DNA from: CAZMHJ01 sp046350635
GTDB lineage: Bacteria > Patescibacteriota > Saccharimonadia > Saccharimonadales > CAIOMD01
DNA: 64,000 nucleotides
Assembly: GCA_046350635.1 (NCBI GenBank)
Contig: JAXLZY010000003.1
Location: forward strand, 1-64,000
Reading direction: 5' to 3'
Position 1 is the first letter of the stretch; every line of letters starts with the position of its first letter. The position numbers were made by a program, and so were the translations under genes. Positions 7,608 to 16,563 of this stretch are shown here, in pieces. A model generated the notes under the pieces. It worked only from the letters and a program-made list of their open reading frames with translations. It had not been told where the DNA came from and searched no databases.

Positions 7608-8792
7608 GTGATGAACGCTTCTTATAAAAGAAGTTTAGAAAAAAACATTGGAAAATACTCTTGGTACAAAATCTTTACCAAACGAGTTTATTTACCATTA
7701 ATTGCAATTCAGCTTGTAAACGTGGGTAAAGTTACCGTAGCGCAGCTTGCAATTATTGCGACCGTCACGTCAATCGTGAATTTACTACTGCAGATTCCTA
7801 CTGGTTATATTGCAGATAAATGGGGTAACAGAAAAGCTATTTTAATTGGTGCTTCAATTTCAGCTGTTTCGCCACTATTTTATATTTTTATGCCAAATTT
7901 TTGGGGAGGTCTTGCCGCATCCGTCTTATTTTTTGGTGGATATGTATTCCAGAGTGGAGCCATTGAAGCATTTCTTCACGACACGCTGGTAGCTCTAAAA
8001 AAAGAAGACCAATATGCAAAAGTTATGGGGCGTGCTCAAAGTTATGGTCTTATTGGTAGTATAGTTCTAATTATTACCGTGCCCGCCACATACACGATTG
8101 ATAAAAATCTGCCATTTATTCTAGGATTTATATCTCTTGTAATAATGTTCCTCATTGCAAAAAGTTTTACGTTCCCAAAAGTGCATCATGCTAAAAAGAA
8201 AAAGATAAGCCCTTTGTCAGCTCTAAAGAATGTGGTCACACTACAAAATGTAGCGTTCTTTTTATTCGCGGGTTTTCTGGCTGGAGTTTCAAATAGGGCG
8301 GGTGAATATAGGGAACTTCTTATGCAGAATATTGGCATTGCCGTTGGGGTATTCGGCCTAGTAATCGCTGCGAGCAGTATTGTTGGCGCGATACTTGGTC
8401 TTTTTACGGGCATATTAAACAAACTTAAACCACTTGTATTTTATATGTTTGATTTAATACTCATAAGTTCTTGTTTACTGCTTCTGGGTATATCCAAAAA
8501 CTATATTTTGGTGATTTTAGGCGGAGTTTTATTTTTGGGCTACAGTCGCATAAGGCTTATCGTATTTCAGGCGAAATTACTTGAAGATATAAAGCATGTT
8601 TACAAGGCAACACTACTATCGGCACTTAGTTTTTTTACGGTAATCGGAGAAGTCTTGGCAATCACGGTTCTTGCAAAGGCAATTGGTCTTTATGATTATT
8701 CTAAGGGATATGTCGTATTTTCTTTCTTCGTCTTTGGTCTTGGTTTTGTGTTATGGTCACTTATTGCGCTAGAGTCATCGAAGCGCAGATAG
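7608..8792 (+). CDS. Major facilitator superfamily transporter
   Basis: 394 residues with about 12 hydrophobic segments. The loop between helices 2 and 3 has the MFS signature in the form PTGYIADKWGNRKAIL (about residues 62-77), and PSFLFG-like turns recur later. The C-terminal half starts after the basic linker HHAKKKKISPLSAL. Probable proton-coupled export or import of a small molecule; the substrate is unknown. The ATG follows the acetyltransferase stop by 13 bases, so the two are likely co-transcribed. Confidence 0.85.
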   Translation: MMNASYKRSLEKNIGKYSWYKIFTKRVYLPLIAIQLVNVGKVTVAQLAIIATVTSIVNLLLQIPTGYIADKWGNRKAILIGASISAVSPLFYIFMPNFWGGLAASVLFFGGYVFQSGAIEAFLHDTLVALKKEDQYAKVMGRAQSYGLIGSIVLIITVPATYTIDKNLPFILGFISLVIMFLIAKSFTFPKVHHAKKKKISPLSALKNVVTLQNVAFFLFAGFLAGVSNRAGEYRELLMQNIGIAVGVFGLVIAASSIVGAILGLFTGILNKLKPLVFYMFDLILISSCLLLLGISKNYILVILGGVLFLGYSRIRLIVFQAKLLEDIKHVYKATLLSALSFFTVIGEVLAITVLAKAIGLYDYSKGYVVFSFFVFGLGFVLWSLIALESSKRR

Positions 8793-8843
8793 TGTATTAT
8801 CTATTAAGATTTAATGTACTAAAATGCAATATTTAGGAGAATA

Positions 8844-9263
8844 ATGAAGATACTATATACAGATGGGAGCGCGAGTCCGAACCCAGGGCCAGGGGGCTTT
8901 GCGGTAATTTGTGATGGCCAACCAGTTCGGCTAGGCAATGAACCTGATACCACTAATATACGTATGGAAGGCAACGCTCTTATTGCAGCGCTCGAATATG
9001 TAGATGGCGAAGAATGTGTGATTTATACCGACAGCGAATTTTGGATCAATGTTATTACCAAGTGGAGTGTAGGCTGGGAAGCCAATGGCTGGAAGAAAAA
9101 GGGTGGCCCCATTAAAAACCTCGATTTAGTACAAAAAGCGTGTGAATTATATCGACCATCAAACGCAACACTCACGTGGGTACGAGGTCACGATGGTGAT
9201 GAAGGCAACGAACTTGCTGACGAATGGGCGAACAACGCCCGCGAACAAAAACTCACCAAGTAG
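8844..9263 (+). CDS. rnhA: Ribonuclease HI
   Basis: Cleaves the RNA strand of RNA-DNA hybrids. The four catalytic acids are visible: Asp in ILYTDGSASPNPGPGG, Glu in RMEGNALIAALEY, Asp in VIYTDSEFWIN, and the last Asp in GNELADEWAN, with the conserved His in VRGHDGDEGN. 139 residues is normal. It has a Shine-Dalgarno site (AGGAG) 6-7 bases before ATG 8844 and AT-rich sequence upstream. Confidence 0.93.
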   Translation: MKILYTDGSASPNPGPGGFAVICDGQPVRLGNEPDTTNIRMEGNALIAALEYVDGEECVIYTDSEFWINVITKWSVGWEANGWKKKGGPIKNLDLVQKACELYRPSNATLTWVRGHDGDEGNELADEWANNAREQKLTK

Positions 9264-9345
9264 TCTTTAAGCAATGCCTCAGTTTTTGGGAGTTTAGTGG
9301 AGTAGACAGCCCAATAAAGCGACTGCCAAGAACGGAGGCTTCATT

Positions 9346-9945
9346 ATGAATACTTTAGCAAAAGGCACACTAATTTCAGGTGTCGTATTATTAGGCGCGA
9401 GCGCTATAGCCGTACCTGCATTTGCTCAAGGAGCGGGGAGGGGATATATGCGAGGTTCGGCATCTAGCGGAATGCACGCTACAACCACATTGTCGAGCAC
9501 TTCAACTGCAACGCTGAGCGCAAGTGAGCAACAGACATTGTCGTACATGCTCGAAGAAGAAAAACTCGCACATGACATTTATGTAAAACTGTACGATGCG
9601 TGGGGTGTGAATGTATTCAATAATATAAGTAAAAGCGAATCACAGCACCAGGCATCGCTTGCATCTGCTGCAACGTATTTTGGATTAACTAATCCAAGCT
9701 CTAGTCAACTAGGTGTATTTACGAACCAAGATTTGCAGAATTTATATAATACACTGCTCGCAAAAGGGTTAACTTCCCAGACTGCAGCGTTTGAGGTGGG
9801 CAAGGCAATCGAAGAACAAGATATAGCAGACTTACAAAAAGCAATTGATCAGACTGGGTCAACGTACCTTGATACCGTGTACGGCAGGCTACTCAAGGGT
9901 TCACAGAATCACCTAAAGGCATTCAATCGACAGCTAGGTTTATAG
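9346..9945 (+). CDS. Secreted DUF2202 ferritin-like protein
   Basis: 199 residues. A signal peptide or anchor is visible (KGTLISGVVLLGASAIAVPAFA, cleavage likely after AFA), then a Ser/Thr-rich linker, then a four-helix DUF2202 domain with SYMLEEEKLAHDIYVKLYD, SESQHQASL, EVGKAIEEQDIADL and SQNHLKAFNRQL. The Glu/His positions match a ferritin-like di-iron site, so metal binding is expected; the physiological role in this family is unclear. A Shine-Dalgarno site (CGGAGG) lies before the ATG. Its 3' end overlaps the convergent ligase gene by 6 bases. Confidence 0.85.
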   Translation: MNTLAKGTLISGVVLLGASAIAVPAFAQGAGRGYMRGSASSGMHATTTLSSTSTATLSASEQQTLSYMLEEEKLAHDIYVKLYDAWGVNVFNNISKSESQHQASLASAATYFGLTNPSSSQLGVFTNQDLQNLYNTLLAKGLTSQTAAFEVGKAIEEQDIADLQKAIDQTGSTYLDTVYGRLLKGSQNHLKAFNRQLGL

Positions 9946-10473
9946 TTTCTTAACACTATAACTACGGGAAGCATTGCTTTCGAACCGAGTTAGTTCGCTT
10001 GCAATAAAAGAAGCTGGCAAAAGGCCGCGTAATTGTTGCTCTGCAATTTGAACTGAGTTTTGGTTTAATGTGCACCCACTCTTTGCTTGTGCGATTGTAA
10101 TGTGTGGCACGAATTCTTTACCAACAAAATACGAAGACTGAACTGCATGAGGCAGTGCTTCCACTAAAGCATTATAGATTTTGTGTAGTTGCGGGCTTTC
10201 TACGGATATATACAAAACATCCGAACGAAAAGTACTTGTTGCGGTTAGCTGAATATCGCACGGTAATAACGTATCGGTCGCTTGTTTTGCAATGGGTGCA
10301 AAATACAATGGTGATAGTTCCATTAATGGGTTCGGGTGCAAAAGGGTTATGTGCGGCACTATTGGTTCGAGAAGCGTGACATCGTTTTGTTTTAGCTGTT
10401 GTTGAACACCGCTAATTGCATCGCTCAGCTCATCTGGCAATGTTACCCCAATAAACCAACGTTTTTGCACCAT
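9940..10473 (-). CDS. thpR: 2'-5' RNA ligase / cyclic phosphodiesterase family protein
   Basis: 177 residues with two HxT/S motifs typical of the 2H phosphoesterase family: VPHITLLHP (about 42-50) and VPHITIAQ (about 122-129). Members hydrolyse 2',3'-cyclic phosphates on RNA ends or join tRNA halves in vitro. It is transcribed away from the TM2 gene. On the minus strand a TACTAT box ends 6 bases before the ATG, so the message is probably leaderless. The symbol rests on family match only. Confidence 0.8.
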   Translation of the reverse strand: MVQKRWFIGVTLPDELSDAISGVQQQLKQNDVTLLEPIVPHITLLHPNPLMELSPLYFAPIAKQATDTLLPCDIQLTATSTFRSDVLYISVESPQLHKIYNALVEALPHAVQSSYFVGKEFVPHITIAQAKSGCTLNQNSVQIAEQQLRGLLPASFIASELTRFESNASRSYSVKKL

Positions 10474-10524
10474 ATAGTAATAGTATCGGATATATCTGTT
10501 TATAGTAAACGCTTATGGCTATGG

Positions 10525-10530
10525 TACTAT
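10525..10530 (+). promoter_or_regulatory. Extended -10 box of the TM2 gene; divergent from the ligase promoter
   Basis: TGGTACTAT is a TGn-extended -10 box ending 7 bases before ATG 10538. The divergent minus-strand box TACTAT lies at 10480-10485, so two leaderless-type promoters share a 64-base intergenic region. Confidence 0.6.
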
Positions 10531-10537
10531 TTTAGTA

Positions 10538-11206
10538 ATGAATCCTGATACGCAACCGATAGTGGGTGATATGGAGCCCACCAATCAACAAGCACATGAG
10601 GTGCCGGATTGGCAAAAGAATATTGTGCCCGGTGCACCTTCCCAGGAGCCAGTGCAACAACAAGCTGTTGCTTCGGTTCAGCAGGCTCCCATGCAAGAGC
10701 AACCTGTTCAACAGAATTATCAGCCCGTTGTACCAATTATCCCGGTTGCCCAAGGTATAACTCAGGCTGGTGACGCACCCGTTTCTCAGACAGGGTCAAA
10801 AAATTATGTCGTCACACTGATACTGGCTTCATTATTTGGTTACTATGGTGTCGATAGATTTTATCTAGGTAAATACTTCACGGCTATACTAAAACTTTTA
10901 ACGTGGGGTGGCCTAGGGGTGTGGGTGTTAATAGATATTTACCGAACAGGAAATGGTAAAGTTACTGCTAAAGATGGCGCTGCGTTAGATGAATATGATA
11001 AATACGGTCATATTGGCAGGCCAGTTTCAAAAGCGTTTGTAATTATTGCGTTTGTGACACTAATTATCTTTGGGTTGCTATTTATTCTTATGACCGTGGT
11101 CCCATTATTATTTACGTCTGGTATGAATAGCCCAACAGTAGACACCACATCGCAAAGCCAGGTTGAAACATCAACAGATTTGCTTAACGATACAAGCACT
11201 AATTAG
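10538..11206 (+). CDS. TM2 domain membrane protein
   Basis: 222 residues. Residues 1-85 are hydrophilic and rich in Gln, Pro and Val. The TM2 domain follows (YVVTLILASLFGYYGVDRFYLG, KLLTWGGLGVWVLIDIYR, about 90-140) with the typical GxxGxHRFYLG-like turn, and a third membrane helix lies at about 167-192. TM2 proteins are small membrane proteins of unsettled function. No Shine-Dalgarno site is present; translation probably starts from a leaderless mRNA. Confidence 0.85.
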   Translation: MNPDTQPIVGDMEPTNQQAHEVPDWQKNIVPGAPSQEPVQQQAVASVQQAPMQEQPVQQNYQPVVPIIPVAQGITQAGDAPVSQTGSKNYVVTLILASLFGYYGVDRFYLGKYFTAILKLLTWGGLGVWVLIDIYRTGNGKVTAKDGAALDEYDKYGHIGRPVSKAFVIIAFVTLIIFGLLFILMTVVPLLFTSGMNSPTVDTTSQSQVETSTDLLNDTSTN

Positions 11207-11223
11207 GAAAAATCACGTCTAAT

Positions 11224-11850
11224 ATGAAAATTACACGGTATCCACAAAGTTGTTTAGTTGTTCAGGTGGGCGACGGAAAATTGGTAATTGACCCAGGAGT
11301 TAACTTCTTAGAGCACCACGAACTTGCCGAAATAGCCAATGTTGACGCAGTTTTGTATACACACCAACACGCCGATCATTACGACGAAAGTATGGCTAAA
11401 GAATTTATTAAGTTAAATGTCCCAATCATTTGCAATGCAAGTACCGCAGAACTTATTGGTAATCATGCCATGGTAGTTGAGGACGGCCAGCACTTTGAAG
11501 TCGCAGGTATGCAAGTGCAGGCTCGCGAATTACCGCATATGCCATTACCAAACGGGGTAGAAGGCCCTCAAAACACTGGCTATGTTATAGATGATATTTT
11601 GTTCCACCCAGGTGACGGCAAAGACATCGATAGTTTAGTAGTTGAAAACCTAGCATTGCCAATTACTGGGCCAGACATGAGCCTTAAGCAATCATTTGAT
11701 TTTGCGCAAAAAGTGAATGCTAAAAAAGTTATACCAATTCATTTTGATGTTTTGGGAGCGGATCCTTATATGTATCATCATTATGCAACGAAGGCCTTTA
11801 TGCCTTTTGAAATGATTGTACTAGGCGATGGCGAATCAATAGAATTGTAA
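11224..11850 (+). CDS. MBL-fold metal-dependent hydrolase (UlaG/YtkL-like)
   Basis: 208 residues of metallo-beta-lactamase fold. Metal ligands are visible in THQHADHYDES (HxHxDH), HPGDGKDI and PIHFDVLGADPY. The short N-terminal strand pair (ITRYPQSCLVVQVGDGKLVI) fits the UPF0173/UlaG-like branch, which often acts on lactones or phosphodiesters. The substrate is unknown. It lies 17 bases after the TM2 gene and overlaps the next start by one base (TAATG), suggesting an operon. Confidence 0.85.
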   Translation: MKITRYPQSCLVVQVGDGKLVIDPGVNFLEHHELAEIANVDAVLYTHQHADHYDESMAKEFIKLNVPIICNASTAELIGNHAMVVEDGQHFEVAGMQVQARELPHMPLPNGVEGPQNTGYVIDDILFHPGDGKDIDSLVVENLALPITGPDMSLKQSFDFAQKVNAKKVIPIHFDVLGADPYMYHHYATKAFMPFEMIVLGDGESIEL

Positions 11851-12827
11851 TGCAAGTAATTGACTACTCAGACCTATCAAAACATGTTAGCTGGAAACAG
11901 GCGATAGAAGCCGATTTCGGATCGGATAAGCCAGAAAAGCTAAATGTTTGGCAAACTCTACGTCTTGCCGCAGCTTTTACGATTCCGTTTATCGTAATAA
12001 CAATTATTTCCCGTAACATTGTTATGCTCTTTATTACGCTGGGAATATATTTACTAATAATCTATGTGTTTTATGACGCAGGCAAAAGCATCATTAGATA
12101 CAAAGCATTTGCGGCTAAAAATGGATTTAAGTATCAAACTTCCTTTAAGCAAGAGACTAAAGGTGTATTGAAAGATTTAGGAACATCATATTCGTATAGT
12201 GACCTATTTGAATGCACGCTAGATGGCAATTCGTTTTCCTTTTACGATGTTAATTTCAGAGAGAAAAGGCAAAAAAGAAACAGTAATGATCCAACCAGTT
12301 TTGGAATAATTGAATTTAGGTTGTCGCAAAAGTTCCCAAACTTGTTTTTAGATGCAAAAAAGAACAATGCTTTTAGTTTATCGGCCTCTCTTTTAAAGTT
12401 TGGCAATCGTCAGAAATATGAACTTGAAGGAACATTTAACAACTACTTCACGTTATACGTAGAACCGGGTTTTGAATCAGATGCTTTATACTTATTGACT
12501 CCAGATGTTATGCAGTCAATTGTCGCAAAGATGCCTCAATATGATATCGAATTAATTGATGATGTAATGAGGTTTTACATATATCCAAGCATTAGTAAAA
12601 AGCCTAAAGATTTACAAGAAATGTTTGAAGCGATAGTTCATATTCAAAAAGATATTTTGCACAATATTTCTCATGCAACTTCACACTATAACGAAGAGGA
12701 AATTAAATATTCACAGCTTAATAAATCGAGCTCCATAATGGCCAATTTGATGGCATATGTGATTCCAACTATCTTATTGGTAATTATTGGATTTGCAATT
12801 ATTAATACTATAAGTGCAACAAACTAG
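11850..12827 (+). CDS. Membrane protein of unknown function with long cytoplasmic or outside loop
   Basis: 325 residues. Two adjacent membrane helices lie at about 38-75, and one more at the C-terminus (about 298-320, ANLMAYVIPTILLVIIGFAI). Between them is a roughly 220-residue soluble domain with alternating strands (FECTLDGNSFSFYDVNFREK, FTLYVEPGFESDALYLLTPD). The shape resembles DUF3137-type proteins, but I am not sure of the family. The start overlaps the MBL gene stop by one base. Codon use is more AT-rich than the neighbours. Confidence 0.6.
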   Translation: MQVIDYSDLSKHVSWKQAIEADFGSDKPEKLNVWQTLRLAAAFTIPFIVITIISRNIVMLFITLGIYLLIIYVFYDAGKSIIRYKAFAAKNGFKYQTSFKQETKGVLKDLGTSYSYSDLFECTLDGNSFSFYDVNFREKRQKRNSNDPTSFGIIEFRLSQKFPNLFLDAKKNNAFSLSASLLKFGNRQKYELEGTFNNYFTLYVEPGFESDALYLLTPDVMQSIVAKMPQYDIELIDDVMRFYIYPSISKKPKDLQEMFEAIVHIQKDILHNISHATSHYNEEEIKYSQLNKSSSIMANLMAYVIPTILLVIIGFAIINTISATN

Positions 12828-12895
12828 TCTGGTTTGTAGAGTCCACAATTTTTTGAAAAAACAATGTTAGCATTTGCAAATTATAAAGGGCTGAT

Positions 12896-12901
12896 TATAA
12901 T
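12896..12901 (+). promoter_or_regulatory. -10 box of the orf151-alkD group, leaderless arrangement
   Basis: TATAAT at 12896-12901 has a TTGCAA box at about 12874-12879 (16-base spacer) and ends 6 bases before ATG 12908. Confidence 0.65.
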
Positions 12902-12907
12902 CAGTTT

Positions 12908-13363
12908 ATGGCAGGAGAAACACAAAAACTAACTCTTTTAGATATTGAGCTTGGGGCTAGAGCACGCACATTTGAATTAATACTTGCAGAAATGGAAGTG
13001 GCAGAGCGAGAAGCTCGAGCAGAAGAAGTAATTGGGGCGCTTAATGCTACATGTTTAAGCTTTGCCCAAGAGAGAGTATTCTCAACGGTTGTTGACCCTC
13101 TTATTGTCGAGGGCGAGGTTACGTCTGAAATGTTTAACAGTAGCGATGAAGTCGATGTAATTATTCTGCCGGGCACTGTACAAGTAGATGCTGAATTTGA
13201 GCAGTTTGTTTATGTTGAAGGCAAGAAGAATTGGGGTATACACGCAGTTCTTGGTGAAGTGGCAGTAATAAAATCTTCTGTTATAACGCTTCCAAAAAGA
13301 CAAAAATTTGATGCGATGCTTTCTCCGGCCGGTCGGCTACAACGTATTATGAGAGCGGCATGA
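12908..13363 (+). CDS. Conserved-looking protein of unknown function, coupled to alkD
   Basis: 151 residues, no membrane segment or signal peptide. The N-terminal third is a charged helix rich in Glu, Ala and Arg (ILAEMEVAEREARAEEVIGA); the rest alternates strands (EVDVIILPGTVQVDAEFEQF, KNWGIHAVLGEVAVIKSSVI) and ends with a basic segment. I do not recognise the fold. The stop overlaps the AlkD-like start by 4 bases (ATGA), so the two are translationally coupled. Its own promoter lies just upstream. Confidence 0.6.
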   Translation: MAGETQKLTLLDIELGARARTFELILAEMEVAEREARAEEVIGALNATCLSFAQERVFSTVVDPLIVEGEVTSEMFNSSDEVDVIILPGTVQVDAEFEQFVYVEGKKNWGIHAVLGEVAVIKSSVITLPKRQKFDAMLSPAGRLQRIMRAA

Positions 13364-14067
13364 ACGCACGAACTCAGCTTGTTAACGAGCTAGTTGCAAA
13401 TGGCAATCAGGCTGATGCGGTATTTTTGCAAGGCTTTTTCAAGACAGGGCGAGGCGAATACGGCGAGGGCGATAGGTTTTTAGGGCTACGCGTCCCGCAG
13501 ACTCGTGCTATAGCAAAAAAGTATCAAAATGATTTATCACTAGAAGATTTAGATGCATTGCTTGGCAATAAGTGGCATGAAGTTCGACTTGCGGCGCTCG
13601 TAACAATGGTGAATACGTTCCAAAAAAGTCAGCAGCAAAACGAGCTATACAATTTGTATCTGCGACATATTGGCAAGGGGATTAACAACTGGGATTTAGT
13701 CGATGTATCATGCCCGCGCATTATAGGTGCATATTTGAGTGATAGAGATAGAGAGCCATTATACGAACTTGCAAAAGGTGGTTTATGGCAAAAGCGAGTA
13801 GCAATTATCAGCACCTTTTATTTTTTGAGTTATCAACAAAATCCAGTCGACACATTTCAGCTTGCAGAAATTTTAGTTAACGAAAAACATGACTTGCTGC
13901 AAAAAGCTGTCGGTTGGGCTCTGCGCGAAATGGGTAAAGTTGATAGCCTACTACTCTATAAGTTTTTAGATTCGCACGCTGCAACTATGCCAAGAACTAT
14001 GTTACGATATTCGCTTGAGAAATGTGACGAGCAAACAAGGCGTAAGTACATGAATATGAAAGCGTAA
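13360..14067 (+). CDS. AlkD-like DNA glycosylase (HEAT-repeat, alkylation repair)
   Basis: Removes N3- and N7-alkylated purines from DNA without base flipping. 235 residues of HEAT-like helices. Family residues are visible: RFLGLRVPQTRAIAKKY, WHEVRLAALVTMV, NNWDLVDVSC (catalytic-type Asp), GLWQKRVAIISTFYF (Trp-Gln-Lys-Arg) and LLQKAVGWALREMGK. Length is normal. It overlaps the upstream 151-residue protein by 4 bases and precedes another unknown gene by 2 bases, so it lies in a three-gene unit. Confidence 0.9.
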   Translation: MNARTQLVNELVANGNQADAVFLQGFFKTGRGEYGEGDRFLGLRVPQTRAIAKKYQNDLSLEDLDALLGNKWHEVRLAALVTMVNTFQKSQQQNELYNLYLRHIGKGINNWDLVDVSCPRIIGAYLSDRDREPLYELAKGGLWQKRVAIISTFYFLSYQQNPVDTFQLAEILVNEKHDLLQKAVGWALREMGKVDSLLLYKFLDSHAATMPRTMLRYSLEKCDEQTRRKYMNMKA

Positions 14068-14069
14068 CA

Positions 14070-14618
14070 ATGAGCGCGGAATACAGCAAAAAACTTTTTG
14101 AAATCGAACAACAGCTTCAAGGTGTTTCAGCGAGTGATGTCGAAGTTGTAGAGGACATAATTGGCGAACTCTACAACGCAGCACCACACACATGCAATGC
14201 GCAACTTGATGCCGGGCTCGTATACATAGAAGGCTCCCATACGATACAAGACGAGCAATGGAAGCATAACACGCGATACGAACTAAACTACTGGCGAGAG
14301 CCTTCGGGCGAATTATGCTCAGAACTTCAGCTTACTGTCCATGATCTTATTCTTGATAGGTTAGATGACGCAAAGGGATTGGCGGGTATTTCAACTACAT
14401 TCAGACTTGGCAGAAAAGGTACGATCCCTACAAGTGCTAGAATAACGACGCGTGATTTACGATATACAAAAACAGGTCTTATGCAAATTTCTGCTTTTGA
14501 TTCCGACGAGTTTGAAAATCGCTCCAGGGAAATGAACCAATTTGACGTGAACGAGCTCGTTCAATTGTTGTTAGCACAGCTCGACATGAGTATGAGTTCG
14601 GGAACAAGCCGGACATAG
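14070..14618 (+). CDS. Hypothetical protein downstream of alkD
   Basis: 182 residues, soluble, acidic. It shows a helical N-terminus (YSKKLFEIEQQLQGV, VVEDIIGELYNAAPH) then a beta-rich middle (GLVYIEGSHTI, TRYELNYWREPSGELCSELQ, STTFRLGRKG). I do not recognise the family. The ATG lies 2 bases after the alkD stop, which suggests the same transcript. Confidence 0.6.
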   Translation: MSAEYSKKLFEIEQQLQGVSASDVEVVEDIIGELYNAAPHTCNAQLDAGLVYIEGSHTIQDEQWKHNTRYELNYWREPSGELCSELQLTVHDLILDRLDDAKGLAGISTTFRLGRKGTIPTSARITTRDLRYTKTGLMQISAFDSDEFENRSREMNQFDVNELVQLLLAQLDMSMSSGTSRT

Positions 14619-14673
14619 ATTATTCAACTGACATTTTAACGGGGGTACGACTTGCATTATTGTGTGGCTAGTC

Positions 14674-14679
14674 CATAAT
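14674..14679 (+). promoter_or_regulatory. -10 box of the 14.7-kb gene, leaderless arrangement
   Basis: CATAAT at 14674-14679 has TTGCAT 16 bases upstream and ends 6 bases before ATG 14686. This favours the 14686 start over the in-frame codon at 14662. Confidence 0.55.
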
Positions 14680-14685
14680 GCAAGT

Positions 14686-15249
14686 ATGGCGTCTGAATCT
14701 GGCGACGTACGACAATTTCCTCGACACAAAACGGTCGATGAATTACGTGCGGAGGCAGAACAACTTGCAGAAGCATATGATGGCGAACGTGTTGATTTTG
14801 ATGCAGTTAGTTATTCCGAACGATACGAACGCCTTATAGCCGAAGGAAATAATTCGCAAGCCGTTCAGCTTGTATTTGAAATAGAGGATACCATTGAATC
14901 GTGGTATGAGCATTTACGGTTTTTTACTGTAACCTATGCTAACAATATGCCTGATGAACCAATGCTGGTTGTGTACTCGGGAAAGGTAACTAAATATCTG
15001 GCTGGTAAGCCAACCCGGACTAAAAACTGGGACGATTATTTGAATGGTGACGAAGAAGTGCCAGAGTTAAGTGAAGATAGGCCACAGCTTACGTTGGTTG
15101 TGCGGGCGACAGAACGAACGGTGGGTGAAGATACACGGCGTTATTGGCGAGAATCAACCAGGCCAGATGTAAATATCCCGCTCGAATCTATTCTGTTTAT
15201 ACAACGCGATAAGCCCATGCTAATACCCGAACAACCCCTGGCTGAATAA
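14686..15249 (+). CDS. Hypothetical soluble protein
   Basis: 187 residues, acidic, without membrane segments. It starts MASESGDVRQFPRHKTVDEL; a helical segment follows (ERYERLIAEGNNSQAVQLVF), then a mostly beta C-terminal half (PQLTLVVRATERTV, NIPLESILFIQRDKPM). Family unknown. I start it at 14686 because a -10 box ends 6 bases before that ATG. It ends 14 bases before the RlmD-like gene, whose own promoter starts within the gap. Confidence 0.55.
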   Translation: MASESGDVRQFPRHKTVDELRAEAEQLAEAYDGERVDFDAVSYSERYERLIAEGNNSQAVQLVFEIEDTIESWYEHLRFFTVTYANNMPDEPMLVVYSGKVTKYLAGKPTRTKNWDDYLNGDEEVPELSEDRPQLTLVVRATERTVGEDTRRYWRESTRPDVNIPLESILFIQRDKPMLIPEQPLAE

Positions 15250-15251
15250 GG

Positions 15252-15257
15252 TATACT
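15252..15257 (+). promoter_or_regulatory. -10 box of the RlmD-like gene, leaderless arrangement
   Basis: GGTATACT: the TATACT box ends 6 bases before the GTG start at 15264. No Shine-Dalgarno site is seen. Confidence 0.55.
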
Positions 15258-15263
15258 AGTTCG

Positions 15264-16559
15264 GTGAGTGAACTGCAACTGTATACCGTTCGTATTGAAA
15301 AACTTGTGCATGGTGGTCAGGGTATTGGCCAACTTGCGGATGGCCGTAAATGTTTTGTATGGGGTTCGTTACCCGGTGAACTCGTTACGATTCGATTAAC
15401 TAAGAAAAAGCGCGACTGGGCAGAGGGCACAGCTGTAGAGGTTTTAGAAGCCAGCCCCGACCGTATAGAGCCAAAAGAGCCGACAATATATTCGGCTACC
15501 AGCCCGTGGCAGATTCTTGACTATAAAAAAGAAGCTGACTATAAGCAATCTATTTTATCGGAAGCATTTAGTAGGGAACATGTAGATATTCAGTGGCATG
15601 AATTTTACCAAGATAAATCTGATTTTGGGTACCGCAATAAAATGGAATATAACTTTTGGTTCCATACCGATACAAATCGAGTTGACTTAGCATTACATGC
15701 GCGTGGTACTCACATGAAAATTGCGGTCGAAGGCAGTGCTCTTGCACATCCGGCCATAAATCAAGCAGGTAAAGATCTCGTAAAATATATTAATGATAAA
15801 AAAATCGAAGCCCGACCATTAAAAAGCGTTATTATCCGTTCGTCGCAAGACGGCCAGGTAGGTGTGAGCGTGTTTGTAAATGACGAACGTATCGCTACCG
15901 AATTTGATGATTTTATGCATAATTATTCACGGTTTGAAATCATATATTCTAACCCAAAAAGTCCCGCATCGGTCAGTACGAAATTATTACGCGAGCAGGG
16001 CGACGAGTTTTTATCAGACACGCTATTAGGCCGACCATTCGTGTATACGCCACGTTCGTTTTTCCAGGTTAATATTCCGGTTTACGAAGCCGTGCTAAAA
16101 GAAATTGCTGAATACGTTAATTCTGCGCAAACAGATAAGATTTTTGATTTGTATAGTGGGGTTGGTAGCATTGGGCTTTCTGTTGTGGGTGATGCTCAAA
16201 AGCTTACTATGATAGAGACAGAGGCAGAATCGACTGCCCAGGCTGAACGGAATATTCGTAACCAAAACAATGAGTGTGTCATAACGGCGCCAGCCGAATC
16301 GGCGCTTGAATATATTGAACACGACGGACTCGTTATTCTTGATCCTCCACGCGCTGGTTTGCATGCAGATGTAACAACTAAATTAGCAGAGCTTGCTCCA
16401 CCTCGAATTATTTATTTATCGTGCAATCCAAGTACACAGGCACGAGACATAAAAGTGCTGATTGATTCGGGTTATGCCATTACTCACGCACGTGGCTATA
16501 ATTTTTTTCCACGAACACCACACATAGAAAGCCTGGTGGTGCTTGATAAGGTACAATAG
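15264..16559 (+). CDS. Class I RNA (uracil-5-)-methyltransferase, RlmD/TrmA family
   Basis: Methylates C5 of a uridine in 23S rRNA or tRNA. 431 residues: N-terminal TRAM domain (YTVRIEKLVHGGQGIGQL ... GELVTIRLTKKKRDWAEG), central RNA-binding part, then the methyltransferase domain with FFQVNIPVYEAVL, IFDLYSGVGSIGLSV (AdoMet motif I), VILDPPRAGL and the nucleophile loop YLSCNPSTQARDI. The four iron-sulfur cysteines of E. coli RlmD are not seen, so it is of the cluster-free kind. GTG start 6 bases after a TATACT box. The exact target base cannot be told from sequence. Confidence 0.88.
   Translation: MSELQLYTVRIEKLVHGGQGIGQLADGRKCFVWGSLPGELVTIRLTKKKRDWAEGTAVEVLEASPDRIEPKEPTIYSATSPWQILDYKKEADYKQSILSEAFSREHVDIQWHEFYQDKSDFGYRNKMEYNFWFHTDTNRVDLALHARGTHMKIAVEGSALAHPAINQAGKDLVKYINDKKIEARPLKSVIIRSSQDGQVGVSVFVNDERIATEFDDFMHNYSRFEIIYSNPKSPASVSTKLLREQGDEFLSDTLLGRPFVYTPRSFFQVNIPVYEAVLKEIAEYVNSAQTDKIFDLYSGVGSIGLSVVGDAQKLTMIETEAESTAQAERNIRNQNNECVITAPAESALEYIEHDGLVILDPPRAGLHADVTTKLAELAPPRIIYLSCNPSTQARDIKVLIDSGYAITHARGYNFFPRTPHIESLVVLDKVQ
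16552..16557 (+). promoter_or_regulatory. -10 box of the GH1 gene, leaderless arrangement
   Basis: TACAAT at 16552-16557 ends 6 bases before ATG 16564 and lies inside the end of the preceding gene. It supports 16564 as the start. Confidence 0.5.
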
Positions 16560-16563
16560 AATA

